The notes below the pieces were generated by a model. That model did no database searches. It was not told where the DNA came from and was given only the letters and a program-made list of their open reading frames with translations. Of a stretch of DNA of 64,000 bases, positions 55,625 to 63,582 are shown piece by piece (the stretch's first letter is position 1; the number at the start of each line of letters is the position of its first letter). Both the position numbers and the translations under genes were made by a program. This stretch comes from Rhodanobacter sp. C03. GTDB lineage: Bacteria; Pseudomonadota; Gammaproteobacteria; Xanthomonadales; Rhodanobacteraceae. The stretch covers positions 806,001 through 870,000 of the forward strand of contig NZ_MUNT01000006.1 in NCBI RefSeq assembly GCF_002001175.1. The letters run 5' to 3'.

Positions 55625-56170
55625 TTACGAACCGACGGCGAAGACCTTGTTGCACAGTGCGCCTAGTCGTTTTGCCAATGCTTCCGCGCCGATGTTGGTG
55701 TCGGTGTTGCTGGAACGGCTCGCGAAACAATACAGCTTGCCCTTCCTGCTCAGCACCTCAAAACCGTTGGATGCCCTGCGCCGCGCTTGGTCGCCTACGC
55801 CGGGCAAGTCCACGAAATTGGCGCTATCGGGACTCGCAGTGACGTCGTTCCAGGACATTTCAGCGGTAGTGTCTTTGCCGATCCATACCTGGATCGCAAC
55901 GCGCTCATTTTCGAAAGTGCAGCCGTTTGAGAGCGGGTTGCGGCTGAGCTCGATCGGCGATTCGAGGATGCCGGCAACGTCCGCCGTAGTGAAAAGCTTG
56001 TCGCAATCCAGCGACTTGACGGGGTCGCTGGTGCCGTCATCGGCTGCTGCAGACGCCGCGACGGGACCGGTTCCACCGTTCGATGCGGGGTGATTGGCGG
56101 ATTGCGAACATGCAGCGGTTGTGCAACATGCGAATGCCAGCATGAGCAAAGGTAGTTTCAAGTGCGACAT
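55625..56170 (-). CDS. Small lipoprotein, four-Cys paralogue 1
   Basis: 181-residue lipoprotein (lipobox TAAC, Cys-21). After a Ser/Ala linker the mature domain shows CDKLFTTADVAGILESPI, CTFEN, LPGVGDQARRRAS, LYCFASRS and LCNKVFA. The four cysteines and the order of blocks match the genes at 57169 and 57755, so they form one family. The DVAGIL...C pattern is reminiscent of the actinobacterial DUF3558 fold. Function unknown. Part of the minus-strand cluster of small exported proteins. Confidence 0.75.
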   Translation of the reverse strand: MSHLKLPLLMLAFACCTTAACSQSANHPASNGGTGPVAASAAADDGTSDPVKSLDCDKLFTTADVAGILESPIELSRNPLSNGCTFENERVAIQVWIGKDTTAEMSWNDVTASPDSANFVDLPGVGDQARRRASNGFEVLSRKGKLYCFASRSSNTDTNIGAEALAKRLGALCNKVFAVGS

Positions 56171-56194
56171 GATGTTCTCCTCATGATGGTCTGC

Positions 56195-56740
56195 CTAGTT
56201 CACGCCAGCCGGAGGCTGCACGTTGCCGTGATCGAAGTGTGCCGAGACATGAACTTTGCGGTCGCCTGCCTGTGTAACCGCTTCGGTCTTCAGAGGCAGG
56301 CCACTGGCGTTGCTGAGCCATATCTGGGTATCGCTGCTGCTCGCCGGCGTCGTGGTTTGTATAAGCACCGCGTAAACCGTTGCGACTTGGCCGTCGACCG
56401 TTTCGGTGCGCAGCGATCTGCAGTTCGAAAACGATGCGCCGGTTTCACGCGTCAAATCGATCACATCCTGCGACGTCATCGGAGTTTTCGTCCAATGTCC
56501 TCTCATGCCGATGTACAGCGCGTGGGTCGTATAGATCTTCTCGACCGATTTTTTTCCGTCGGCCATCGCGATTTCGTGGTACGGCGTATTCGCCTGCTTC
56601 ATCATGGCGTCCGAAATCGGCTTGCAGGACGCATCATCGGCGTGCACCGGTGCGCTGGCGATCGCGCAGATCAGGACGGATGCAGCAAGCGCCCCAAAGG
56701 CACAGCTGAAGACGAGTCTGTTTCTGGCAAGACTGTTCAT
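56195..56740 (-). CDS. Exported hypothetical protein
   Basis: 181-residue secreted protein with a signal peptide (residues 1-34, cut near PVHADD). The mature part has two Cys (SCKPISD and FSNCRSL), a YHEIAMADGKKSVEKIYTTHALYIG segment, and a beta-rich end with QIWLSNASGLPLKTEAV. The latter looks like the LolA-type or outer-membrane sorting motif of periplasmic proteins, but I do not assign it. It lies in the small-protein cluster with a 24-nt gap to the paralogue gene downstream. Confidence 0.7.
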   Translation of the reverse strand: MNSLARNRLVFSCAFGALAASVLICAIASAPVHADDASCKPISDAMMKQANTPYHEIAMADGKKSVEKIYTTHALYIGMRGHWTKTPMTSQDVIDLTRETGASFSNCRSLRTETVDGQVATVYAVLIQTTTPASSSDTQIWLSNASGLPLKTEAVTQAGDRKVHVSAHFDHGNVQPPAGVN

Positions 56741-56804
56741 GGTGTTTTCCTGATGGATGGAGGGCCATGTGATGGCTCGTCGAGGCGGATGGCGACGACG
56801 TAAC

Positions 56805-57146
56805 TCAGAGATGTGGCATGGCCGGAACGAAAGCGATCTGGGTCACGCTGCCATGCGCGTAAATCATGATGCTGCCGCTGGGGCATGCGTACTTGATGCC
56901 TTGCGATGCGCTGGTGCGCACGCAGGATTTCGGTGCGTTGGAGCTGTACCAGCCGTCTACCGTCGGCACCGAGTCGCTGGTTTCGAGCACCAGCGGGACG
57001 CCCATGGCGATCGCCGACGCCGGCATGTCATTCATGTTGTGGCCGTTCGGATACATCGGCAATTTCCCATTGAGCTGAACCGCCAAGGCCGTGGAGCAAG
57101 CGAGCACGCTTGTCGTGAACAATGCGATAGCTGTCAAGCGATGCAT
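56805..57146 (-). CDS. Small secreted protein
   Basis: 113-residue exported protein with a signal peptide (residues 1-22, cut near TALAVQ). The mature part carries MYPNGHNMNDMPASAIAMGVP and later SSNAPKSCVRTSAS and GIKYACPSGSIMIYAHG, with two Cys that may pair. No known family comes to mind. The start at ATG 57146 is preferred to a longer frame. Part of the cluster between two four-Cys lipoproteins. Confidence 0.68.
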   Translation of the reverse strand: MHRLTAIALFTTSVLACSTALAVQLNGKLPMYPNGHNMNDMPASAIAMGVPLVLETSDSVPTVDGWYSSNAPKSCVRTSASQGIKYACPSGSIMIYAHGSVTQIAFVPAMPHL

Positions 57147-57168
57147 GATGATTTCCTCCGGTTGAGTT

Positions 57169-57714
57169 TCAGTTCGCCGCAAAAATCTTGTTGCACAGAT
57201 CGCCGAATTTCTTGCGCATATCTCCGGAGGGCTGAATCACGGCAGCGCCGGCTTTGCTGATGACGCAGAGCCGGTCATTCTTTGATGCGGCGTCGAGTTC
57301 GCCTAGTTCGGAGACCCACACGGCGCTGTCGCCCACACCGTTGATCGGCGTGGCAGTGGACCCCATGGCGCCACTGAGCCAAGCCTGGATCGTGGATCCC
57401 CCGTTGGCAGAGCGCAGCGTGACCATGATCTTCGGACCGCCCTGGGCCTCGGTGGCGGTAATGAAATAGCAGGTTTGCGGATCGCCCTCGAGCGGCTTGG
57501 TGCCGGTGATCGGCTCGCTCAGGATGCCGGCCATATCCGCCGCGACCAGCAGTTTCCGGTCACAGACATTCCCTGCGGCGGCCGTTGCTGCATGGGTCGC
57601 AGGGTCGGCCGTGCCGGCTGTTGCCCCCGTGGTGGTCGATGCGGATTTCGAGCAGGCCACGAAAAGGCAACTGGCGCCGGCGAGCACGATGCAGCGAATG
57701 ATGGGTTTGAGCAT
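57169..57714 (-). CDS. Small lipoprotein, four-Cys paralogue 2
   Basis: 181-residue lipoprotein (lipobox FVAC, Cys-21). Its domain blocks are CDRKLLVAADMAGILSEPI, QTCYFITA, NGVGDSAVWVSELG, LCVISKAG and FGDLCNKIFAAN. The order and spacing match paralogue 1 (55625) with a similar Ala/Thr linker. Same DUF3558-like pattern. Function unknown. Confidence 0.75.
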   Translation of the reverse strand: MLKPIIRCIVLAGASCLFVACSKSASTTTGATAGTADPATHAATAAAGNVCDRKLLVAADMAGILSEPITGTKPLEGDPQTCYFITATEAQGGPKIMVTLRSANGGSTIQAWLSGAMGSTATPINGVGDSAVWVSELGELDAASKNDRLCVISKAGAAVIQPSGDMRKKFGDLCNKIFAAN

Positions 57715-57754
57715 GGTCGTTTCCTCTGGATGGAATGACTGATTGACGTGTTGC

Positions 57755-58267
57755 TCAGCGCGCGGCGAAAGCCGCCTCGCACATCTTTCCGGCGACCTGC
57801 TTCCAATCGCCGTTCAACAACCTGGCATCGACAGCGAAACGCGTCTCGCAGGCAATCGAGCCATGCACCACGTCGACCCACTGCATCTCCTCGCGACCGA
57901 CGGTATAGCGGGCCTTGTCGCCAAACCCGGACAACGCTGCGTAACCCTTCTTGCCGGAATCGTCGAAGAGTCCATCCGTATCGTCGTGCAGGCTCACATC
58001 GATCTGGGAATCCCGCTGCCGGAAAATGCATCGCACATAATCCCGTTCCCCCGCATGCATTTCATCGGTGGTGCTGTCGTCGATCGAGAACGAGGTCAGC
58101 GGCGCCGTCACCATCGGCTGCACTGAAGCCTGCAATTTCGCGCAGAACGCCGCGGCAATTGGCGTGGTCGCGCTGGCGTCGAAGAACGTGGATGCGCCCT
58201 GCGAACAAGCGCTCAGTATGCAGAGCGCTGCAACGATGACCATGCTGCTCTTGCCGAAAATGGCCAT
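57755..58267 (-). CDS. Small lipoprotein, four-Cys paralogue 3
   Basis: 170-residue lipoprotein (lipobox LSAC near residue 21). Blocks are FCAKLQASVQPMV, VRCIFRQRDSQ, LSGFGDKARYTVG, IACETRFAV and MCEAAFAAR. Four Cys occupy equivalent places, and the GFGDKA motif matches GVGDQA/GVGDSA of the other two. It is more divergent, lacking the DVAGIL motif. Upstream in-frame ATGs at 58273 and 58306 are possible. Part of the cluster. Confidence 0.72.
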   Translation of the reverse strand: MAIFGKSSMVIVAALCILSACSQGASTFFDASATTPIAAAFCAKLQASVQPMVTAPLTSFSIDDSTTDEMHAGERDYVRCIFRQRDSQIDVSLHDDTDGLFDDSGKKGYAALSGFGDKARYTVGREEMQWVDVVHGSIACETRFAVDARLLNGDWKQVAGKMCEAAFAAR

Positions 58268-58356
58268 GACCATGACTCCGGGTTGTGAAAGGCGAGTGGG
58301 TCGCATCGTCCGGCGGCGGCGCCGGCACGCTGCGGTGAAAAGACTGCGTTCGACGC

Positions 58357-58779
58357 TCATCGGCGTGCGCTCGCGTCGAAATCGGGTGTGGCAAGCACCG
58401 CAAAGCTGCCGCTCCACGGATGCGGGTAATCGCTGCTGCGCAGGAAGTTCTGCATCGATCCGTGGTAGCCCGGCTGGCCCGGCAGGATCTGGATCGTGAC
58501 GATGCCGCCACGCTGCGCATCGATCGCACCGGCGTGCACGGCGGCGCCACAGATCGACGAGGCATCGGTGTACAGGCCGCTACCGGTGACCGAACCGGCC
58601 CTCGGCTTGCCCGACGGGCAGCGGAACCGATAGCGATCACCGTTCATCCCGCGAAGGTTCAAATCCAACGGACTGGTCTGCCAGTCGAGCGTCGGCAGCA
58701 CGGTGCTCGACGCCGCTCGGTGGCAGGCGCCCTGTACAACGAGCAGCGCGAGTACAACGAACTGGAGAATGCGGTGCAT
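58357..58779 (-). CDS. LCCL-domain lipoprotein
   Basis: 140-residue lipoprotein with a signal and lipobox QGAC near residue 19. The mature domain has the LCCL pattern: GLYTDASSICGAAVHAGAI near residues 70-88, GGIVTIQILPGQPGYHGS near 92-110, and SSDYPHPWSGSFAVL near 116-130. LCCL domains are mostly known from eukaryotic secreted proteins and some bacteria; they are thought to bind lipids or glycans. It is the first gene of the small-protein run and divergent from the winged-helix TPR regulator (128-nt gap). Confidence 0.75.
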   Translation of the reverse strand: MHRILQFVVLALLVVQGACHRAASSTVLPTLDWQTSPLDLNLRGMNGDRYRFRCPSGKPRAGSVTGSGLYTDASSICGAAVHAGAIDAQRGGIVTIQILPGQPGYHGSMQNFLRSSDYPHPWSGSFAVLATPDFDASARR

Positions 58780-58907
58780 GATGAGCTCGCACAGGCAGCT
58801 GACGGGATGGGTGATCAGCGTGGGCTGAAGCACGCGCCCTGTCCCTTCCGTGGCTCTGGCATTTTTCTGGCAGAATTCCTGCTTGCTTCCTGCCTTGAGC
58901 TGGAGCC

Positions 58908-61748
58908 GTGTCCGCCCAAATGAATACGGTCTACCACTTCGCCGAGTGCGAGCTCGATCCACACGAGCGCAGACTGCTTGTGCATGGGCAGGCAGTGACC
59001 CTGACGCCGAAGGTATTCGACACGCTGGTGTTGCTGGTCGAACGCGCCGGGCATGTGGTCAGCAAGGATGAATTGATGGCCGCGCTGTGGCCGCGCGGTT
59101 TCGTGCACGAATCGAACCTGACCAAGCACATCTGGCTGATCCGGCGTGCCCTGGGCGACGACGGCGGCGAAAGTCGCTGCATCGAAACCGTGCCCAAGCT
59201 TGGCTATCGGTTCATCGCGCCGGTTTCCCGCACGGCGAACGAAACCGCAGCGACGGCAACCGCAGCCATGCAACCGGCCTACGTTGGCGTGGACGCGGCA
59301 CCAGTGCCGGTGCTGGCCGAACCAGACGGGCGCACGATCGATACAGGCACTCCGCTCCCCGTACCCACCAGCTCGGTTGCACGCAAGCGACGGCTTGGCC
59401 TGCCCGCGGTCATCATTGCAACGGCATCCGTGCTGATCGTTGCAGTGATGCTGCGCTGGCATGCCGTGCAGACACCGGTTGCCAGCGTGGCCGGCACACC
59501 CGGCAGCGCGGTCGCAATCGTCGACTTCAACAACCTCTCGAGCAATCCCAAGGATGCATGGCTGGCGCCCGCGCTGACCGAAATGCTGGCGACTGAAATC
59601 ACCGCAGGCGGTCGCCTGCATGCGATTCCCGACGAACTGGTGAGGGCGGCGCACGCCGACCTCCCTGCGCCCATGGCTGGCGGCTATGCATCAACCAGCC
59701 TGTCGCAACTGCATCAACGTCTGGGCAGCGATTACGTGCTCAGCGGCAGTTACCTGGTTTTCGGCGACACCGAAGCGCCGCAGCTTCGACTCGATCTGGC
59801 CGTGCAGGATGCGCGCAGCGGCGCGATGGTGGCCGACCTGTCGCGTTCGGGTGCGGTATCCGAGCTGCCCGCCCTGGTGGTCGCCGCCGGTGCCGGCCTG
59901 CGCGACAAGCTCGGCATCGGCGCGCTGAGCGGGGATACCTTGCGCCAGGCCGCCAACGCACAGCCGCCGACTGCCGAGGTGGCACGACACATCGGATTCG
60001 CGCTGGATGCCCTGCAGAAATACGACCCGTCGCGCGCGCGCGACGAATTGCTGCAGGCGATCGCGCAGGCTCCGGGCTATGCACCGGCTTACATGTATCT
60101 CGCCCAGGCGTGGGCGGCACTGGGCTATCGCGCGAAGGCGCTCGCCGCATCGAAACAGGCGCTGGCCAATGCCGCGGGGCTGCCGGAAGAACAGCGCCTG
60201 CAGATCGAAGGGCAGCAATACAACATGCAGGCCGATCAGCCGCGCACCATCGAGACATGGCGCAAGCTGGTGGCATTGCGGCCACAGAATCCCGATTACC
60301 CATTGCAGCTGGTCGCTGCGCTGGTGGCTGCTGGCAGGAACGACGAGGCCGACACCGCGCTGAGCGCCCTGCGTCGACTCCCCGGCGCTGGTGATGACCC
60401 GAGAGTCGAGCTGGCCGCGCTGAACATCGCGACCGCACGTGCTGACGCCAAGGCGGTCATGGCTCACGCGCAGCGCGCGTTGCAGCTTGCGCAGACACGC
60501 GCCGAACCGGGCCTGATCGCCAGCGCGCAACTGCAACTAGGCATCGCTTCCGGCAATACCGACGCCGCCGAGTCCATGTTGCGCAGTGCCGCGAGCAGCT
60601 TCCGGAAAATCGGCAATCCGCATGGCGAGGCGCAGTCGTATCAGAATCTAGCCAACCTGTTCTTCAATCGCAACCAGATCCCGGCGGCGCGCGAGACCTA
60701 TGAGCGTGCGATGGCGATCTATCAGGGTATTGGTGACCTGGGCGGCGTCGCTGCGATCTACGATGACCTGAGCCGCATGCTGTGGGCCGCCGGCGATCGC
60801 GATGGCACCGAGGCCGCCTTGCGCCAGGCCTTGCAGATCGGTCGCGAGACCAATGATCTGGAACGCCAGGCATGGAGCCTGACCGGGCTGGCTACGGTGA
60901 TGTCGGACGAATCCGCTGGCGACGAAGTGGTCAACATGTACCGGCAGGCGCTCGCGCTCGACGAACAGGCCAGCAAACGCTCGCATCATGTCTTCGTGCT
61001 GGCCGCCTATAGCGACCTGTTGCGCGAACGCGGTGAACTGGATCTCGCACGCGATACCTGCAGCAAGGGACAAGCCGAAGCCCGCGCGCTGGGTGACCCA
61101 GAGCAGATCACCACGATCAATTTCGAATGTGCGCAGATCGCGCTGGATCGTGGCGACGTCGATGCTGCATCGGCCGTATTCAAATCGATTGCGCAGCGTG
61201 CCAAGACCGCTGGCGACACGTTCAACCTCGCCAATGCACAACTCATGCTCGGCCAGATCGCGATGGGGCGATTGCACTGGCCCGAGGCCATCGAGGCGTT
61301 GCGAATCTCCCTGGATAACTGGACCACGAGCCAGGAAACCACGGGCGAAGCCGTCAGCGAAGGCTTGCTGGCATTGTGCTATTCGGCTTCGGGTGACAAA
61401 GCCGCGCGAGACAAGGCAGCCGTGCATGCACGCGACTTGCGCGGAAGAAGCAACCAGCGACAGGAAATCCTCACCCTCGACATCGCACAGGTGCAGCTGC
61501 AAAGCGATATCGACACCCACGAAAACGGCGCAGCTGCCTTGCAGGCGCTTGCCGACGACGCAACGAAACGTGGATGGCTTGGCATGGCACTGGAAGCCAG
61601 GCTCGCGAGGGTGCAGGTGCTGGAGCACGGGGCCGATCCCGCCGCCGCCAGGGAAGCACATGACGAACTCGCGAAGGACGCCGATCAGCATGGCTATGGC
61701 TGGGTCATGCAGCGACTTGCAATGACGCCGGCACACTCCCAACCGTAA
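58908..61748 (+). CDS. CadC-like winged-helix regulator with TolB-N-like and TPR domains
   Basis: 946-residue membrane-anchored regulator. An OmpR/CadC-type winged-helix domain covers about residues 5-105 (FAECELDPHERRLLVHGQAV, SNLTKHIWLIRRALGD). One transmembrane helix follows near 164-183. A TolB-N/FlgO-like domain covers about 195-340 (VAIVDFNNLSSNPKDAWLAPALTEMLATE, LGSDYVLSGSYLVFGD). About twelve TPR-like repeats fill residues 350-940. The GTG at 58908 or ATG at 58920 could start it. It faces the small-protein cluster and probably controls it or the SGNH gene downstream. Confidence 0.85.
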   Translation: MSAQMNTVYHFAECELDPHERRLLVHGQAVTLTPKVFDTLVLLVERAGHVVSKDELMAALWPRGFVHESNLTKHIWLIRRALGDDGGESRCIETVPKLGYRFIAPVSRTANETAATATAAMQPAYVGVDAAPVPVLAEPDGRTIDTGTPLPVPTSSVARKRRLGLPAVIIATASVLIVAVMLRWHAVQTPVASVAGTPGSAVAIVDFNNLSSNPKDAWLAPALTEMLATEITAGGRLHAIPDELVRAAHADLPAPMAGGYASTSLSQLHQRLGSDYVLSGSYLVFGDTEAPQLRLDLAVQDARSGAMVADLSRSGAVSELPALVVAAGAGLRDKLGIGALSGDTLRQAANAQPPTAEVARHIGFALDALQKYDPSRARDELLQAIAQAPGYAPAYMYLAQAWAALGYRAKALAASKQALANAAGLPEEQRLQIEGQQYNMQADQPRTIETWRKLVALRPQNPDYPLQLVAALVAAGRNDEADTALSALRRLPGAGDDPRVELAALNIATARADAKAVMAHAQRALQLAQTRAEPGLIASAQLQLGIASGNTDAAESMLRSAASSFRKIGNPHGEAQSYQNLANLFFNRNQIPAARETYERAMAIYQGIGDLGGVAAIYDDLSRMLWAAGDRDGTEAALRQALQIGRETNDLERQAWSLTGLATVMSDESAGDEVVNMYRQALALDEQASKRSHHVFVLAAYSDLLRERGELDLARDTCSKGQAEARALGDPEQITTINFECAQIALDRGDVDAASAVFKSIAQRAKTAGDTFNLANAQLMLGQIAMGRLHWPEAIEALRISLDNWTTSQETTGEAVSEGLLALCYSASGDKAARDKAAVHARDLRGRSNQRQEILTLDIAQVQLQSDIDTHENGAAALQALADDATKRGWLGMALEARLARVQVLEHGADPAAAREAHDELAKDADQHGYGWVMQRLAMTPAHSQP

Positions 61749-61789
61749 TGCGATGCTGGGCCGCCTCCAGCGCCAACGAGACCGTGCAT

Positions 61790-62536
61790 ATGATAAGACC
61801 CATCGCGATCCTGGCCGGTTTGTTGTATGCGGGACTGGTTCTTGCGCAGACCGCGGCACCGTCACCGGACGCGCTGATGCAACGCGTTGCCGCGAGCGAG
61901 CAGCGTCTGTCTGACTGGGCGGAGCTGGCACGTTACCGCGACGAAAACAGCAAGCTTGCCGCACCGAGTCGCGGCGAGGCGCGCGTGGTCTTCATGGGCG
62001 ATTCGATCACCGATTTCTGGGGCCGCAGCAGCGGCGTGTTCTTTCCCGGCAAGCCCTACATCAACCGCGGTATCAGCGGCCAGACCACACCGCAGATGCT
62101 GGTGCGTTTCCGACCGGACGTCATCGCGCTGAAACCCCGCGTGGTGGTGATTCTCGCCGGCACCAACGACCTCGCCGGCAATACCGGGCCGTCCACGCTC
62201 GGCATGATCGAGGACAACCTCGCATCGATGGCTGAACTGGCGCGCGCCCACCACATCAAGGTCGTGCTCGCCTCGCTCACGCCAGTCAATGACTACGCCG
62301 ATGCTGGCATGACCAAGGGCCGGCCGCCGCAGGAAATCCGCGAGCTGAATGCGTGGATCAAGTCTTATGCGCAGCGCGCGCATTTCGTCTATCTGGATTA
62401 CTACGATGCGCTACTCGACACCCATCAGATGCTGAAAAAAGATCTGTCAGCCGACGGGCTGCATCCGAATGCCGCCGGCTATGCCGTGATGGCACCGCTG
62501 GCGCAACAGGCGATCGAACAGGCCTTGCGGCACTAG
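61790..62536 (+). CDS. SGNH/GDSL hydrolase, exported
   Basis: 248-residue secreted hydrolase. A signal peptide (residues 1-20, cut near LAQTA) precedes block I FMGDSITDFWGRS (Ser near 72), block II NRGISGQTT, block III VVILAGTNDLAGN and block V DGLHPNAAGY (Asp/His). It likely deacylates or deesterifies an envelope lipid or polysaccharide. A longer ORF starts at 61748, overlapping the TPR gene stop (TAATG), which would allow coupling; the signal peptide favours 61790. Context: downstream of the regulator. Confidence 0.85.
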   Translation: MIRPIAILAGLLYAGLVLAQTAAPSPDALMQRVAASEQRLSDWAELARYRDENSKLAAPSRGEARVVFMGDSITDFWGRSSGVFFPGKPYINRGISGQTTPQMLVRFRPDVIALKPRVVVILAGTNDLAGNTGPSTLGMIEDNLASMAELARAHHIKVVLASLTPVNDYADAGMTKGRPPQEIRELNAWIKSYAQRAHFVYLDYYDALLDTHQMLKKDLSADGLHPNAAGYAVMAPLAQQAIEQALRH

Positions 62537-62578
62537 CCATGCCCTTGCCTGGAGGAAAGCGATGCTTCGACCGTCGCT

Positions 62579-62983
62579 TCAGATTTGCGGCGACTGCTTC
62601 AACTCCAGCAAATCCCAGCCATTGCCGTACAGATCCTCGAACACCGCGACCGTGCCGTAGACCTCGTGGCGCGGTTCCTCGCGAAAGTGCACGCCGGCTG
62701 TGCGCATGCGCTGCCAGTCGCGCTGAAAATCGTCGGTGTGCAGCAACAGGAATACCCGACCGCCGGTCTGGTTGCCGATACGCGAGACCTGCTCGTCGCC
62801 GTTCGCCTTGGCCAGCAACAGACGGGTTTCGCGTGAACCGGGCGGCGCCAGCAACACCCAGCGCTTGCCGCCGCCCATGTCGGTGTCTTCGATCAGCTCG
62901 AAGCCCAATGCCCTCGTGTACCACGTGATCGCCTCATCGTAATCGGCGACCAGCAGCGCCAAGGCGCCAAGATGCTGGTTCAT
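62579..62983 (-). CDS. VOC family (glyoxalase-like) protein
   Basis: 134-residue vicinal-oxygen-chelate protein. It has the usual start (LGALALLVADYDEAITWYTRALGFELIEDTDMG), the VLLAPPGS segment, and the C-terminal VFEDLYGNGWDLLELKQ with metal-ligand Glu. It might be a glyoxalase, a dioxygenase or a resistance protein. ATGA overlap with the MmcQ gene. Confidence 0.88.
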   Translation of the reverse strand: MNQHLGALALLVADYDEAITWYTRALGFELIEDTDMGGGKRWVLLAPPGSRETRLLLAKANGDEQVSRIGNQTGGRVFLLLHTDDFQRDWQRMRTAGVHFREEPRHEVYGTVAVFEDLYGNGWDLLELKQSPQI

Positions 62984-63381
62984 TTCCTGCCTGCCTTCAG
63001 TGTCGGTATTGGGCCCAACTCCACCTGCAGTTTCTTGGTCAGCTTCGCGCGCACCAGGGTGTAGGCGTCGAGAATGAGGGCTTGCAGTTCGGCGGTGCCA
63101 AAACGCTGCGGTTCGGTGACCGAGATCCAGCGGGAGCGCGCCATGTACGGCGCGGGCATGATGCCAGGCTGATCGGTCAGTTCCAGGAAGCGTTCGTCGG
63201 CGACTTTGAACGACAGCCGCCCTCCTTCGCTGCCGTCCGACGGCGTCACCACGAACATCTTGCCGCCGACGCTGAACACCAGGTCCGCGCCCCATTTGAT
63301 GTCGCGCGTCACGCCCGGCCACCTGCCGCACAACGCCTCCAGCTGGCGGGGTGTGAGGCCGTTGGCCTGCTTGCTGGTCAT
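62980..63381 (-). CDS. MmcQ/YjbR family protein
   Basis: 133-residue MmcQ/YjbR protein, a cytosolic DNA-binding-like fold of unknown function. The segments LEALCGRWPGVTRDIKWGADLVFSVGGKMFVV near residues 15-45 and APYMARSRWISV near 77-88 are typical. Starts at ATG 63381 with the family N-terminus. Upstream of the VOC gene and coupled to it. Confidence 0.87.
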   Translation of the reverse strand: MTSKQANGLTPRQLEALCGRWPGVTRDIKWGADLVFSVGGKMFVVTPSDGSEGGRLSFKVADERFLELTDQPGIMPAPYMARSRWISVTEPQRFGTAELQALILDAYTLVRAKLTKKLQVELGPIPTLKAGRK

Positions 63382-63582
63382 GCCGCTGCTCCGCTGGAAT
63401 CCGATGTGCATTGTGCCGTGCGTGGCCAAACCCTGTCTGTGGCATCACCGTAATGCCGTGCCGCAGCAGGAAGACGACTGGTCATCAGCGCTTGGCGGGA
63501 CGTGCTTCGGCTGCCCCTGATATGGTCCGTTATTGAAAATTCATGTTGCAATGCACACAATACGCAAAAGTATGGAACTGCC

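Noticed and set aside
55327..55842. A 171-residue plus-strand frame in the AT-rich gap.
   Set aside because: No ribosome-binding site, arginine-rich shadow composition at its end, and it overlaps a defensible minus-strand lipoprotein.
62358..62924. Overlapping minus-strand frame at the end of the SGNH gene.
   Set aside because: Arginine-rich shadow of the SGNH and VOC genes.
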